DNA from: Cadophora sp. MPI-SDFR-AT-0126
Taxonomy: Eukaryota > Ascomycota > Leotiomycetes > Helotiales > Ploettnerulaceae
Direction: 5' to 3'
Assembly (NCBI GenBank): GCA_020747065.1
Contig: JAGMVK010000008.1
Span: forward strand, 806,001 to 870,000
DNA: 64,000 nucleotides
Shown here: in pieces, positions 44,139 through 56,785 of the stretch
How positions within the stretch are numbered: the first letter of the stretch is position 1
Layout: every line of letters begins with the position of its first letter
Notes under the pieces: generated by a model
What the model saw: the letters and a program-made list of their open reading frames with translations, nothing else
Databases searched by the model: none
Told to the model about the DNA's origin: nothing
Program-made: the position numbers and the translations under genes

Positions 44139-46047
44139 GATGGTGAAGGGAAGGGAGGTTCGTTGTTGTTGATTGAAGGAGAGAGTTCAAGCTCAGACGA
44201 AATACTTATCAGGTGAAGTTTCTTAGCCCCATGGCTAGGCGATGACTGCCTGAGACAATATGTAGCTGCAGGCGTCTAACTAGCTCAATCTCGCGCTAGT
44301 GGCGGAACAGTGAATGGCAATTTTATGGGAAAGCGGGATATTATTCAGCTCAAAAAGTCTCCTATGAGCCTGTAAAAGTGGTAGCTCATATGAATAGCCT
44401 TTCAAAAGAGTCTTCTCATGTTGTTGTGACTTTAGAGTGGGGAATTGGTATTGATAGCAGCTGAATTTACATTTCGATTGTTTGAGATCAACACCAAAGT
44501 CTAAGTTTTCATACCAAAGCCTGCTAGGCTGGGGTTTCGATATATGAATGATTGGAACGGAAAATTTCAAGACTGACATAGTCCTCTCAAGTACAATACC
44601 GCACTCGTACCCTAGAGACCTATCATTCTCGAAGATCATGGCAAATTACTTTCATGCCAAATCACAAGCAGGAAAGTTACTTTTCACTTATTACCCAACG
44701 CTCTGGACATCATAATGGACGACGAAGAACTACGAAAACTATAACAATGCTTTTTCAAGGATACGGTGAGGGCATCACATCTCGTGCGAGTCAGGTTTCG
44801 GGATGGATCTCAATTGTGGAGTGGGTTTATTTACATTCTTCACGTGATGCTTCTTGGAGAGAAATGTCTACTCCGTCAGATGTTTATCCTCTTCAGCTGG
44901 ACAGAGCTGGATATGCTCGGTAGATTCTAGATTAATAGCAGACGCCGGAGAGCGTACGAGTGGAACGAGGGTAGAGCGGTACATTCAACGACATATCAGA
45001 GAAATTCAAATTTGCAAGGGTTGGATGTCCTGGTCACCGTAGTAGCCGAGCCAAGCCTCGAACGACAACGACACTTCTCACATCCTGACCCTCTTGCGAA
45101 GGTAGTAGATCACCACCACGTCGAAGAAACACCCATGACGTTAGCTTATATATTCTGGTGCTTTAAGTCATGTCTTAAGCTTCTGACTGGCAAACGCAGC
45201 TTCATTGTCAAGCGAACCTTGCCAAGATTGTAATCTGTCATGCACTTCCTTTTGGAGGGTAAACATGCTGCTTCCCTTGAATCTGTCAGAATGTCAGCTC
45301 CTCAGAAGTATATGTGTAATCTGTGTCAATCTTTGTAAGGTTTCAAATAATCAATTCCTGGATAAGGTGCTGACTCGTCTGGACAGTGATAGTTCGCTGA
45401 GAACAAGGGACTTAGAACAGCTAGCCGGGTGTTCCGCACCACATGAGAGATAACTCCAGACGAAGATTACCCCATCTCCAACGTCGAATCTCCTGCCGAA
45501 CATTGAGACTACCCCGCAGACGACTTCCTCAATGTGATCTTGAAACTGTCCATATGAATATTTCATAAGCTGTCGCTGGCGGCGCGGCTGCTCCGCCGCG
45601 GGTAGCTGCAGAAAGTAGTCACTTCTTGCCGTTAGATTCTATTCATTCTGTACTTGGCAATTTGTTTCAAAAACATTCGGATGATGAAAGGAAAGGCACT
45701 CTGCAGATGTTTCCGTATGCTCGTCAGGTTGCCGACATGAAGTTGCAGGGTCGAGTCAGCTTCCGGCCTGAGCTCGTCTCGGTCCATCGCTGCCCATGGC
45801 ACAATGTCCAAGGCAATTCTGTGACATTTGAGGCAGAGATATGGACATTCGGCGCCTACCTCTTTTGTGGCGCTAGTGCGGTTCGTTCCTCCACCGCCCG
45901 CCCAATATTTAGATCTCTTCAGCATTGCACCCCGCCCAACAAAAACGACAAACCTCTTGTGACTACTTCAACCGTTCATTCTGAATCTCGATCTCGTTCT
46001 CAACACACTCTTGTAACATCAAATCATACCTTCAGCAAAGATTCAAG
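44139..46047. other. Intergenic region
   Basis: About 1.9 kb with no supported gene. A 119-residue frame at 44280-44639 (minus) has no domain. A GC-rich inverted stretch lies at about 45570-45600. The last 100 bases are rich in pyrimidines and look like the leader of the giant gene. Confidence 0.45.
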
Positions 46048-49000
46048 ATGACGGCGACGCGTCCTCCAGATCCCACACTCGTGGAAGCCGTCTTCAATCA
46101 TATTGCTCTCCCACCGCGTCTTCCAGGCAGTCAGGACGACGCAATTGATAAGATTGAGCGCCAGCTGATCGACAGGCTCCTCGGCGCCACCAACCAGTTG
46201 GCCGAGTCACTGACAGACAGTGAGCTCGTTCCACTCCGCCGCTCGCTCGAAGTAGCCAAGCGCGTCAATGCAAACGGACGTCTCACCAAGTCTTCACTTC
46301 TCACAGCATTCACTGAGCTTGAGGCTACTGACTTCATCGTCGCTCACGTCCGGGAGCAAAATGCAGCGGTGATCATTCGCAGACAACAAAGGTTAGTCTG
46401 CCTGTTCCTGATGGGCGTGTATTTTGCTAATCAGCTCACTACAGCAATTCTCACGGCCAAGAAGTCATATTTGAGGCCTTTGAAGTATCTGCGCTGTCCG
46501 ACGCCGTTCTTGCTACTAAATCGGCACTGCAATGGGACTTCCCTGGAAATGCCGTTGCAATTCCTCTATCTACTTTTCAAGATATCAATTTCCAAGAACA
46601 AGTTGCAACTTTCCTCGAGCGGACAAGCTTGGAGTCGATTAAATGCTTCGGTGTCCAAGCTCAGAAAGCTGGCACATCTGCGTACGAAAGCCGTCAAACA
46701 GTCAACCCCACCGCCATTACAGAGCTGCTAATGACGATTTTGAGTGGTCACGGACGCCGAGAATTCCCCACATTGACTCGCAAGCGGGTTCGAGACGAGG
46801 CATCCTACAGTCCTGGAGGAGACACACCTTGGCGACGTTGTCCGTTGTGGCTGGCACTGCGTGTGGCAATACAGCGACATTTGTGCTTGACTGTTGACAG
46901 CTATTTTGGCCGGCATCTGTACAAGATCTTGATATGCCTTGTGCACTCACAACTGCTTGATGACTGTCCATTGATCGACTCGATCGGACAGACTTATCAA
47001 AAGAGCTTTGAACTTTCGGAGCATCTGAAAACCAAGCTTTGCCGTCGTATCTTGAAACTCCAAAACGAAAAGGACCAATACAACACTGAACAGAAAGGAA
47101 AGTTCCAGAGACTCTTCTCGGGGGTCGAACAAATCTTCAAAATATCTATCGAGTCGGCCAAGGCGAGAATTGAGACTGCTTTCGAAAAATTCAAGGGACC
47201 AAAATGTAGTGTTGAAAAGCTTCATCACAAAGCTCAGTGGCACGCCCTTTCTCTCACGTTGAAGAATAGCGGCCCATATCTGGGAGGTTTGATGGGTGTT
47301 ACGGGGCTTCGTAACCCTCCGCCCCCACTTTCATTCAGCTTACCAGAGGATTACCAGTTCGCATCAGCAAGCAAGACGCGCGCTCACATCTTCAACAACC
47401 GCTATGTCCAACTAAGTATTGTTGAGGAAGAAGCCATTGGCAACGCATTGAGTATGCAACTATCACCTCTGCGCAATCCAGAGATACCAAGAAATGAAAG
47501 GATCGACAATATTTCATCACGGATTCTGAAGTACCTCGACGATGTTCACGATGCTTATGAAGGAATTCCAGAACAACAAAGTATTATGCTGTTGAATGTC
47601 ATGGACCTGTGGAGAGAGATGGATCTATGCGCGACGGAGTCATACCCCTTACTGAAAGACTATGCTCCAGGATTTCCGATGGAGATTTTGGATGTCCTTC
47701 ATCTTGCACGACGAAGAGACATGCTACGTCTTCAGAAGATCCGGGATCACCTTCGCGCTCGACACGCAGACGCTACTCATGTTGATCTTACCATCTTTGC
47801 GAATCCACAGGAACATTGCTTCGCAGTCCGGTATTACAATGAATCTCCTGATAGTCGAGCCTTACAGCATCTACACCAAGCTATTGAAGCAAAGGGCAAC
47901 CGGATGCGAGAAGAAAAAGAGCGGGAGCTGCGCAGCAGGCGTTTACGCTTTGAGGCTCTGAAGAAGCAAGAGGCAGAGATCACGAAGGTAAGCAGCATTT
48001 GATTGCACTACAGTGCTTTGGTTGCGTATCCAAAATCTCCCAGCTAACTTTACCTCGATCTGCAGTGCAATGATACCTTGAGAATGTTTGGCACGATTGT
48101 GATCGAGGAGCACATATCTTCCAAATGCAATAAGTGCAGACTTGTCAATGAGATTAGGCGCTTTTACATTAGAGGGCATGAAAGACCCCTTCCAGATGAT
48201 CCAATCCAAGCCAAAGTTGCAGTCTTTGAGCTAGGCTGTCCCGAGGCATTTTCTCTTTACCGAAATACAACCTGGCATATCCTGAGTACCCTTGCGTGAG
48301 TACCGTTTGAAAGATCATGAGAAAGGCAAACATTGCTGACTGGTTGTAATAGGCTTCTTAAGCAAGTCCCGACCTTCAAACCTTCTGCCTTCCTTGACCA
48401 GTATTTGGAAGGTTTGGGATTTGACACGAACAATATGTACGTCACGAATTTCGGCCTGAAATCAGCGAGTCGTAATCTAACCTTGTAGCAGGTCTACTGA
48501 ATTTTGCATTGCATCAACGAAAAAGCCATGGCCAAAGACACATTACTTCACAAACCTTTTCCCTGTGGGCTTAGATGATATTTGTCACCCGAATGGTATG
48601 AATTTCGAGTACTTTGACAAATCACTGGGAGTCTGGGCAGGCCGTGCGAAATTGACACCAAGCTTTGCCCATCACTGCCGCATGGTGATTCCGGCCACCT
48701 CGCCATTCGCTTCGCTATTTAGGACAACCTTGAAGCAGCGCTCGTCATATGAAATCATTGCAAGCCAAACCAAATGCCATCCTGGATTGAACCATAATGA
48801 GTTCCTGGCGTTTCAAGGTCTGTTTAGTGGCGATGTTCGAAGATGGCCACAGATTTTGATCGAACTGGCATCATCGAATGTGAATTTCGGAACGGAAGCA
48901 GCAAGAGTACTACTGAGCTATCTGACGCTTCATGTCGGACCACAAGCTTCGGACAATAAATTTGGAATCATCCATGCAGCATTCGACGATCAGTCTTTCT

Positions 49001-52000
49001 GTGAGCAATTGCTGCGCCAACTCCATCAGCGTCTGGACGCAATTTCGTCTAATTGTCGCGAAACCAATTGCATGGAATCTTTGATCACCATTGGTCTCAG
49101 GCTCTTTGAACTTGGATCCACTACTTTCCAAGCTGCTGACTTTCTCGAGCGAGCCCGTACCGTCACCATTGAGTGGATGGCATCTCTGAAGTGCGAAATG
49201 CTGCAAGCAAGAGATACCGCAACTTCGTTGAAGTACTCTGAATATGCTTTATGGGCTGCGCTACTTTGTAGAAGAACATTCTGCATTTACCTCGATCGTC
49301 AAACAGAACTTGAGCCACAAGTCGTTTGCTCTTTTATCGAGAGCTCGATACACTTACAGGACAATATCATTGGTGACCCGTCGAAGTTGGAGACAAGTCT
49401 GAAAGTGGCTTATATTCGCGACAGGAAGATGTTGTCGGACTTACGATGGCTTCTGCGAGATTCTGTCGAAAGCAACCAGGACAGTGTCATGTCTTTAGTA
49501 TCTCGAATCCTGACAGCTATGGATGGTACCCAGGCCCTTAATATCTATGGATTGGAGTTTCTTCCCCACCCTGATGCGTCGTGGATTCGAATGCATATCG
49601 CGGCCACATCTCGAACCTGCCAGCAAGATATTCACTTCCATTTTCTCGAAGGTATCTTACTCGTTATGGGCAAACCAGTTGGGAAATTGCCCCCCGACTG
49701 GAGAAGATCTGTAGTGAGTCACAATACTTTCATGCTCTCGGGGAAGCCAACTAAATGATAATGCGTAGGTGATGCAAGAGCTGTTCGGGAATCAGGTCCT
49801 GCTGACGCGCCAATCTGAGATGCTCGGTATGACCTACAAGCTTTTGCATCCAATATATGGCCACTATGTGCACCTTGGATACCGGGGAAAAGATCTCATT
49901 GTACGTGCCTGCTTTGGGAACACGGTACTGGAACATATACCAAGACGCATCTTCGGCAACCTCGAAAGTTGCGATCTACCGGCGTTTCTTGTGGACAATT
50001 GTACCCATTGGATGAACTTGCAGACCGGATTCATCGAAATTAGGCCCAAAGGAAGGGACTGGATATCGAACCACGGCAACTGGTATCTGGATTATCGCCG
50101 TCGCGAGGCAAAGCGAGCATACCCATCACCGTCTACAAGCCCCCGGTTTGACACACTTATTGATCCGCATTCTAGACTGTTCGGTCAGATCGCAAAGATC
50201 TTCCAGAATTTTGAAGACCCACAGTATCTGGCTGTCTGGCAACCAGTATCTGGCAGGTTGACAGTCCATCTGACCCGCCTAGAACTTTTGTTCTACGTGA
50301 ATAGTCGAGGACTTCTCCAGTGCCCTCAACTGAATTCGGAAATTGATCCCGGTAGGCAGTCACCTCCTTTGTCCTGCCCTATTCCATGATATCTGCAGAG
50401 CTCAACCTTTTGATTAAATCAGTACTGACATGCCAAATAGTGCAAGATATGGGAACTTGGCATGGCCTACTGTCCAAACTCGTCCTCCGAGAGGTTGGAA
50501 AAGAGAAAGACCAGGGCAAAGACACGTGGTCCTCGATTTCCCTTCGCCAACGAACGGTTCTCGTGTGCATGGGCGCTTTCGAATATTGGCGAGAAGGCCC
50601 ACATCTCAGATTGACGGCCAAAACCGGGAACACATACGGTAGATTCGTCATCAATGAGACTCTAGGACGCTTGGAATGTGCTGCTGAGCTGCGGCTACTT
50701 TGTCTGAAGGCGGCTTTGCACGCTTACACATCTTGTCCTATCCCCGATGCCCTTACTGGTCGAACAGGCACAGAAGAAGCAATTCATTGCCTCAAATCAG
50801 GTTACTGTCAACCTTGGACTCCTTTGACGATAAATCCATACCATCTTCTTACCTCGATCGCAAAACTCACACCTCGGAGAGAATACTATCCGGCAAATCT
50901 CAGAGTCTTGCAAACATCATACTGGTAAGTCCAAACTACTTCCACATGTTTTCCTTGTGCAACTAAATTTGTCCTTTGAACACTCGAACTCTTGGCTTTG
51001 GCCATGATTAGGTGATAGCCACACTCACACTTACCCACCGGTCCCGACTTGACAAAAGTGAACATCGCATCAAATGCTGATTGCCGATATAGGGACGACA
51101 ATCTCACAACCACTATTCAACATGATGCATACAAGAGTATTGTAGACTCTATTCTGCGGAAGTCATGTAGACTGTCTTCTTTTTCCCCGGAGAGTGTGGA
51201 TCTCCCGCTTCTTGACCCGGTCGCAGATACCCACTTGATTCAGCGAAGTCATTTGAGAAGAAACACGTATCAGCGACCAATGCCCTGTATATCATGGTTG
51301 AATTCAAGCGAAGACAATGTCTATGATGCCAGAGATCATCTTGTGCCCAGCCAAAGTCGAACGAATGTTCTCGAATGTGTGAAGCTCTTGCTTACATGGC
51401 CTTCGCAACTCCCAACTACCCAGGACCTGATAGGCATGATTCAGCAATGGGGGGATCTTGAAGGCTGTGACCAATCTTTCGATAGGATTCTGTTGACTGA
51501 TATGTTGGATTTGAATTGGACGACTGACTGGGGACCTCTCGTCAATTTCTGCCGAGATGCTGGTCGGCATGATGTCTATCGTCTCACGTTCCTTCTCTCC
51601 ACCATCTCTTTCGGAGAACATGTCAATATGGATGCAGTTCGGTGTCTGATTGCATTTTCCGTTCTGGAGAAGCTGAAATCCCTGACCTATCCCAGTTGCT
51701 CAACCTACGTCAAGTTCAAGGAGAGAGAGAAACCTCGTGTTGATGATATTCTTGATTGGCTCAAGCCTTATCGAAGACCATACTCAGTCCAAGAAAAGTC
51801 CAGCGCCGGCACTGTGTCTTCCCATGCTGCACGCCTACTTCTGATCGATCTGGAGCTGAAATATAAGCGCGAACAAGAACGAGATGAGAAAGCTCTGGCC
51901 AAGTTTCTGCTCGACCAATGGCCTTGCCAAAAGCTCAACATTGACGGTTTCACGCAAGGAGCCAGAATTTACCTCGAACAAGCCCTGTCTTCTATGCAAC

Positions 52001-55000
52001 CAAAGTGGCTCCAGCTATACCGAAATCTTGAGCTCTCCAAATACCTTGCACAAGCTCAGCGTATTCTGGATTGTCATCGAAGCGAGAACCTCGAACTTGA
52101 GACTTCGGTTGTCAAGACTCAGGAGCAAGAGATATATGCGGTTCCAAGACGAGAATCTGAAATTTTTTCACTTGGTATGAAATTAATCCAACTTCTGCCA
52201 TACGATAGCGAAAAGTTGGAGGAGAATTCAGTGCATCTCGGCAATTCAATCTCGACAAAGACCCCACTGAACAACTGTCAAGCTCTTGTACGAGGAGGGG
52301 ACTTGCAGCCACCGTCCTCGGCTATCCAAGAACTGCAAAAGATTATTGCAAGCACTTTTCAATCTAGATCAGATATTCGGCAAGAATACAGTGACGATCT
52401 TACACGCAGTTCACAAGCACTCCAGATCGCAGAAGCCGAGCCTCACCAGGAGCCAGGCCCCGTCGATCTCGGAACACTTGCCACTGCGATCCAAGATGGC
52501 GAAGAAGAAGTTAAGAAGCAATCGGGTCGCATTCATCAAATGCTGGAAAACTCAGACCCCGATCAAACATACTGGCAGAAGCAAGGGGTCTTGTGGCCCT
52601 CAAGCGGACCGGTTTCGATGCTGGAAACTCTACGTTCGACGTCGCCGTTTGTCCTTCCGAAACACGTTAGAGACCAGCTCGTTCGATATGCATTGTCTAT
52701 TACGTCGCTGCAAAGATTGTTGCGGGTTGAAAACGCTTTACGGAAGAACAATACACAGCGGCTGAAAGACGAGCTGAAAAACACCGGTCATTCAAATTGG
52801 AACCCTTCAGAGAATCCCGACTGGCTCCTGCTTGAAATTGATGCCAATCTCCTTATTCGTCCTGGACAGATAGAGGTAGCATTGGCCACAATCGAGCCGG
52901 AATCTAGCATGAACTCTGTTCTTCAAATGAACATGGGCCAAGGTAATTGTGATCCGCATCCACCCATCCAAATTTAGCTAATTTTCCCCAGGCAAAACTT
53001 CGTGCATCATTCCCATGGTAGCTTCAGTCCTTGCTGATGGAAGGAATCTTATGAGAGTCATCGTCCCAAAGTCACTTCTACTGCAGACGGCACAACTTCT
53101 CCACATACGACTTGGCGGTCTCATCGGCCGGGAGATAGTCCATGTACCATTTTCTCGAAAGACGCCCACTGATGCAGGTCAAATTGGAATTTTTCGCCAG
53201 CTTCACGACAATGTTCGCAAGAGTTCTGGCATCATCATCGCGTTGCCCGAGCATCTGCTGTCATTCAAACTATCCGGACTACAGCGTTTATCAGATGGGA
53301 AGATTGTTGATGCAAAAGCCATGATAGAGACCCAGAGTTGGCTGCATAGATATGCCCGTGATGTCATCGACGAGTGCGACAGTATTCTAGCATTGCGTAC
53401 CCAGTTGATATACCCTTCTGGAACTCAAAAGGTTGTTGATGGGCACCCAATGCGGTGGGAAATCGTGCAAATTCTCTTGTGCCGTGTGAACGGTCACCTT
53501 GAAAATTTACAGTTGCAGTACCCTCAGAGTATCGAGGTACTGAGAAGAGATCAAGGCGGGTTTCCGATTATCTACTTCCTCCGTCAAGATGTTGAGACCG
53601 AACTCATCTCACGTCTGGTTGAAGACATCTTTCATGGCCGAACTTCAATATTCCCTCCAGATTGCACAAATTCAGATCGCAACGCCATTAAATTGTTTAT
53701 ATCTGAAACAAAGGTTACGCCCGAGTTATCTGGTTACATAAAGTACATGTTCAAGGACAAACCAACCTTAAAACAAGCTGTTTACCTTTTACGAGGTCTT
53801 CTTGTTCACCGAATTCTGCTGATGGTCTTGAAGAAGCGCTGGAATGTTCAATATGGCTTGCATCCCTCCAGGGACCCCATCGCGGTTCCGTTCCATGCAA
53901 AAGGACGAGTAAGTTCTCACTGTGCTTCTCAGTCTACTCCTTATATCTCTTACGGCACACGCTGACAGGTGACTCTAGCCTAGTGACCAAGCTGAATGGG
54001 GACACCCAGATGTTGCGATTTCGCTCACTTGCCTCGCATTTTATTACAGTGGACTCGGACAGGTCCATCTCCGACAGACGCTGGAGCATATCAGTCAGGT
54101 CGAAGAGCCTTCTCAAGTCTTTTCTTACATTATGCAATCATCCAGGCTGCCAGATTCTCTCAGAGAATGGACTGCGATCAATATTGATGATAAAGGCCAA
54201 TTGCATGAGATCTGGCGTCTCGTCCGCCATAGCATCGACGTTATCGGCTATTTCTTGAATTCTTTCGTCTTTCCTCGTCACGCGAAGCAATTTGAGGTTA
54301 AACTCCAAGCTGTATGTTTCATTCCTCTTCCACGTCCTGCCTAGGTTCCACTTAAATTGTTTCTTGCTACTCTGTCATCATTGATGCACTACTAACTATG
54401 ACTTAGTCCGGATGGGATCTGCCTCTGTACGAAAGACCGCTCAGTTTGGACCACCCCACGGCCAGAACAACAGGATTCAGCGGCACTAATGACTGCAAGA
54501 GAATGCTTCCGCTTACTGTCAAGCAAGAAGATCTCCCAGGCCTCGTTCACACGAATGCAGAAGTGTTGACGTATTTGCTTGAAAAGAGAAACCGGCGTTT
54601 CTTTCCAGCTGCTCATCGGGGCAGACACATATCCGAGTTCCAGTTGCTCCAGATGGTTCGAAATTTGCGGATTCGTATTTTGATTGACGCAGGGGCACAG
54701 ATCCTTGAGATGGATAATCTGACCCTCGTCAAGGCTTGGCTCAGTATCGCACCTGAGGCGAAAGCCGCGATTTTCTTTGACTCAAAGGGAGCCCCAGTGG
54801 TTGTTTATCGAAACAACTATAGCAATCAGATTCCCCTCGCGGCATCCACTTTTGCTGATGATTTGAGCGAATGTCTTGTCTATATTGATGAAGCACACAC
54901 AAGAGGGACCGATTTGAAGCTACCGGTAGAAGCCTGCGGTGCTTTGACTCTAGGACTGGGTCAAACTAAGGATCATACAGTCCAAGGTATGTACTATTCA

Positions 55001-56486
55001 TATTTTGATTTAAGACAACTTCTAATACATTGTAGCTGCGATGCGCCTTCGTCAACTTGGAACAACGCAGTCGATTGTCTTCTTTGCACCACCAGAAGTA
55101 TGTCAAAGCATCAACGATCTAAGAACTCGCGATCGTCGTGGCCTTCCTATTGACTCTCATGACGTCGTTTGTTGGCTCTTAGAGCAGACCTGTCGAGGAC
55201 TCGAGATCGTTCAGCCACTGTACCATTCGCAAGGCATGGACTTCTGTCGACGAATCCAGGCTTCTTACGAGTTCTCCAAGTTTCTTGAGGACCCAGGTAA
55301 CAGACTGAGCTACTTGACCTGTCTATGCCAAGTTGAGCAGCAGACTTTGGAACAATTGTATCACCCTGGTGCAAAGCTCAAACTTGCCTCGACCTTGGTG
55401 AAGACATTCCATCCGCAGCTCAAACGCTTCATGAACAGGCTAAATGAAGTACGCAAGTCTTTTCAAGATACCGGAGATGCTGTACACAGTTCCGCGCTTC
55501 AAGAAGTAGAGCAAGAGCGTGAAGTTGCTCATGAAGTCGAGGCTGTTCGGGAAATTCAGAAGCCTGTGCACTACGATGCATTGAAGTTCCCCGGGCTTCA
55601 CAGAGATATTGCCAACTTCACTACGACAGGCAAGATGGTTCCTGACTCGGATGCTTGGGAACTGGGATTTTCTGCGTTGCGAAAATTTGCAATCGGCAAG
55701 AGATATGGTGTCTCTTGTGAAGGGACTTCCGGACGCCTCTACGTATCCAAGGAGTTTATGAATACTGTCAATGTGCCCTTGGCCAAGAAAGCATACGAGA
55801 ACTTCCAACGGAACGTTAATTGGGTGCTTTGGAGCTCCTCTGCGGAATGTGCTATCCTGGTCAATCCAGAAGAAGCTGAGGAGCTACTGCTTCTTATCAA
55901 GACTGTGCCTGCCCCAGCAGCCCATATTCTTACATACGCAGCACCGGTAAATCGAAAGATGTCACACTTCAATTCCTTCAGCTTTTACGCTGTGCCAAGC
56001 TTGCCGCTTGAGTGGGAAGCGCCGTCCTGGCTTTCGATTGAAGTCGGACTATTTGCCGGCCGTCTGTACTTTGCATATCACGAGTATGCTGCAGTTCTCG
56101 CTTTCTTAGGTGTCCGAGAGAAGGGTAGGAGAATCGAAGAAGCCAGTAGCGATGACGATGGTACCGAGGTGAAGACATTTGCAAAGAGACCTCTAGCTTT
56201 CTTGCAAGACTGGCTTGCTCTAAAGCGCCGTGGCCAGGACTTCTCGGAGACCCCAATGGGCTATGTTGCTCAAGGCAAGCCACTTCTGAAGAGCCACCAT
56301 TTCTTCCGCGAGCACGAAAATGAGTCTTATCGGAATCCAGCCCCCGAAATCAACGCAACATATGTTGAGGCTGCACCTGAGGAACAGGGAAATGTAGAGG
56401 TCTACTATGATGAAATTGAGCAGGAGCCTGTTCATCCAGATGAAGTGGATCAAGTGGATGATGCGGATGAAGCGGATGTCGAGTAG
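46048..56486 (+). CDS. Giant DUF6606/DUF3638/DUF3645-type protein
   Basis: Twelve exons: 46048-46391, 46445-47987, 48066-48295, 48353-48436, 48492-49713, 49769-50351, 50441-50924, 51093-52942, 52992-53908, 53979-54311, 54407-54986 and 55036-56486. They sum to 9,621 nt (3,206 residues) with every junction in phase. The start 'LVEAVFNHIALPPRLPGSQ' is the DUF6606-type N-terminus (from memory). DUF3638 begins near residue 2050 and includes 'NMGQGKTSCIIPMVASVLAD', a Walker-A-like loop (about 2112-2117). DUF3645 follows with 'EWGHPDVAISLTCLAFYYSG', and 'CLVYIDEAHTRGTDLKLPVE' holds a DEAH box (about 2690-2694). The tail is acidic. Databases often call this family ubiquitinyl hydrolase, but I see no Cys/His protease motif; the motifs suggest a nucleotide-dependent helicase-like machine. 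The exact role is unknown. Confidence 0.85.
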
Positions 56487-56785
56487 GATGCGTGAATTGA
56501 AAGACGAGGATTGGAGGTATGATTGGAGGTCTATTGATGCTGCAATGAGACGAATGAATGTACAGATAAGGGGTGTATAAATGTATAAGTCTTTTAAAAA
56601 AGAATTTCCCGACTTGGTTGTGACTTATAATTTTGATATTGAAGCCCGTCGATCGACAAGCTGGAGGGGATAGAACGGACGGTAGAGGGATGAGGAGTGA
56701 GCATCTGTCAGAACCTCACGTGATCAAGCTTATGACTCCCTTTCGCACCTCCTCTCCCGCCTATCCCCGTCAACATCTCTCAATA

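Noticed and set aside
44358..44371. A seventh copy of the CYRT inverted repeat (CTCCTATGAG)
   Set aside because: The core matches, but only three arm bases pair and it is a lone copy; chance is likely.
44280..44639. A 119-residue minus-strand protein
   Set aside because: No domain, no splice sites and no clear start context.
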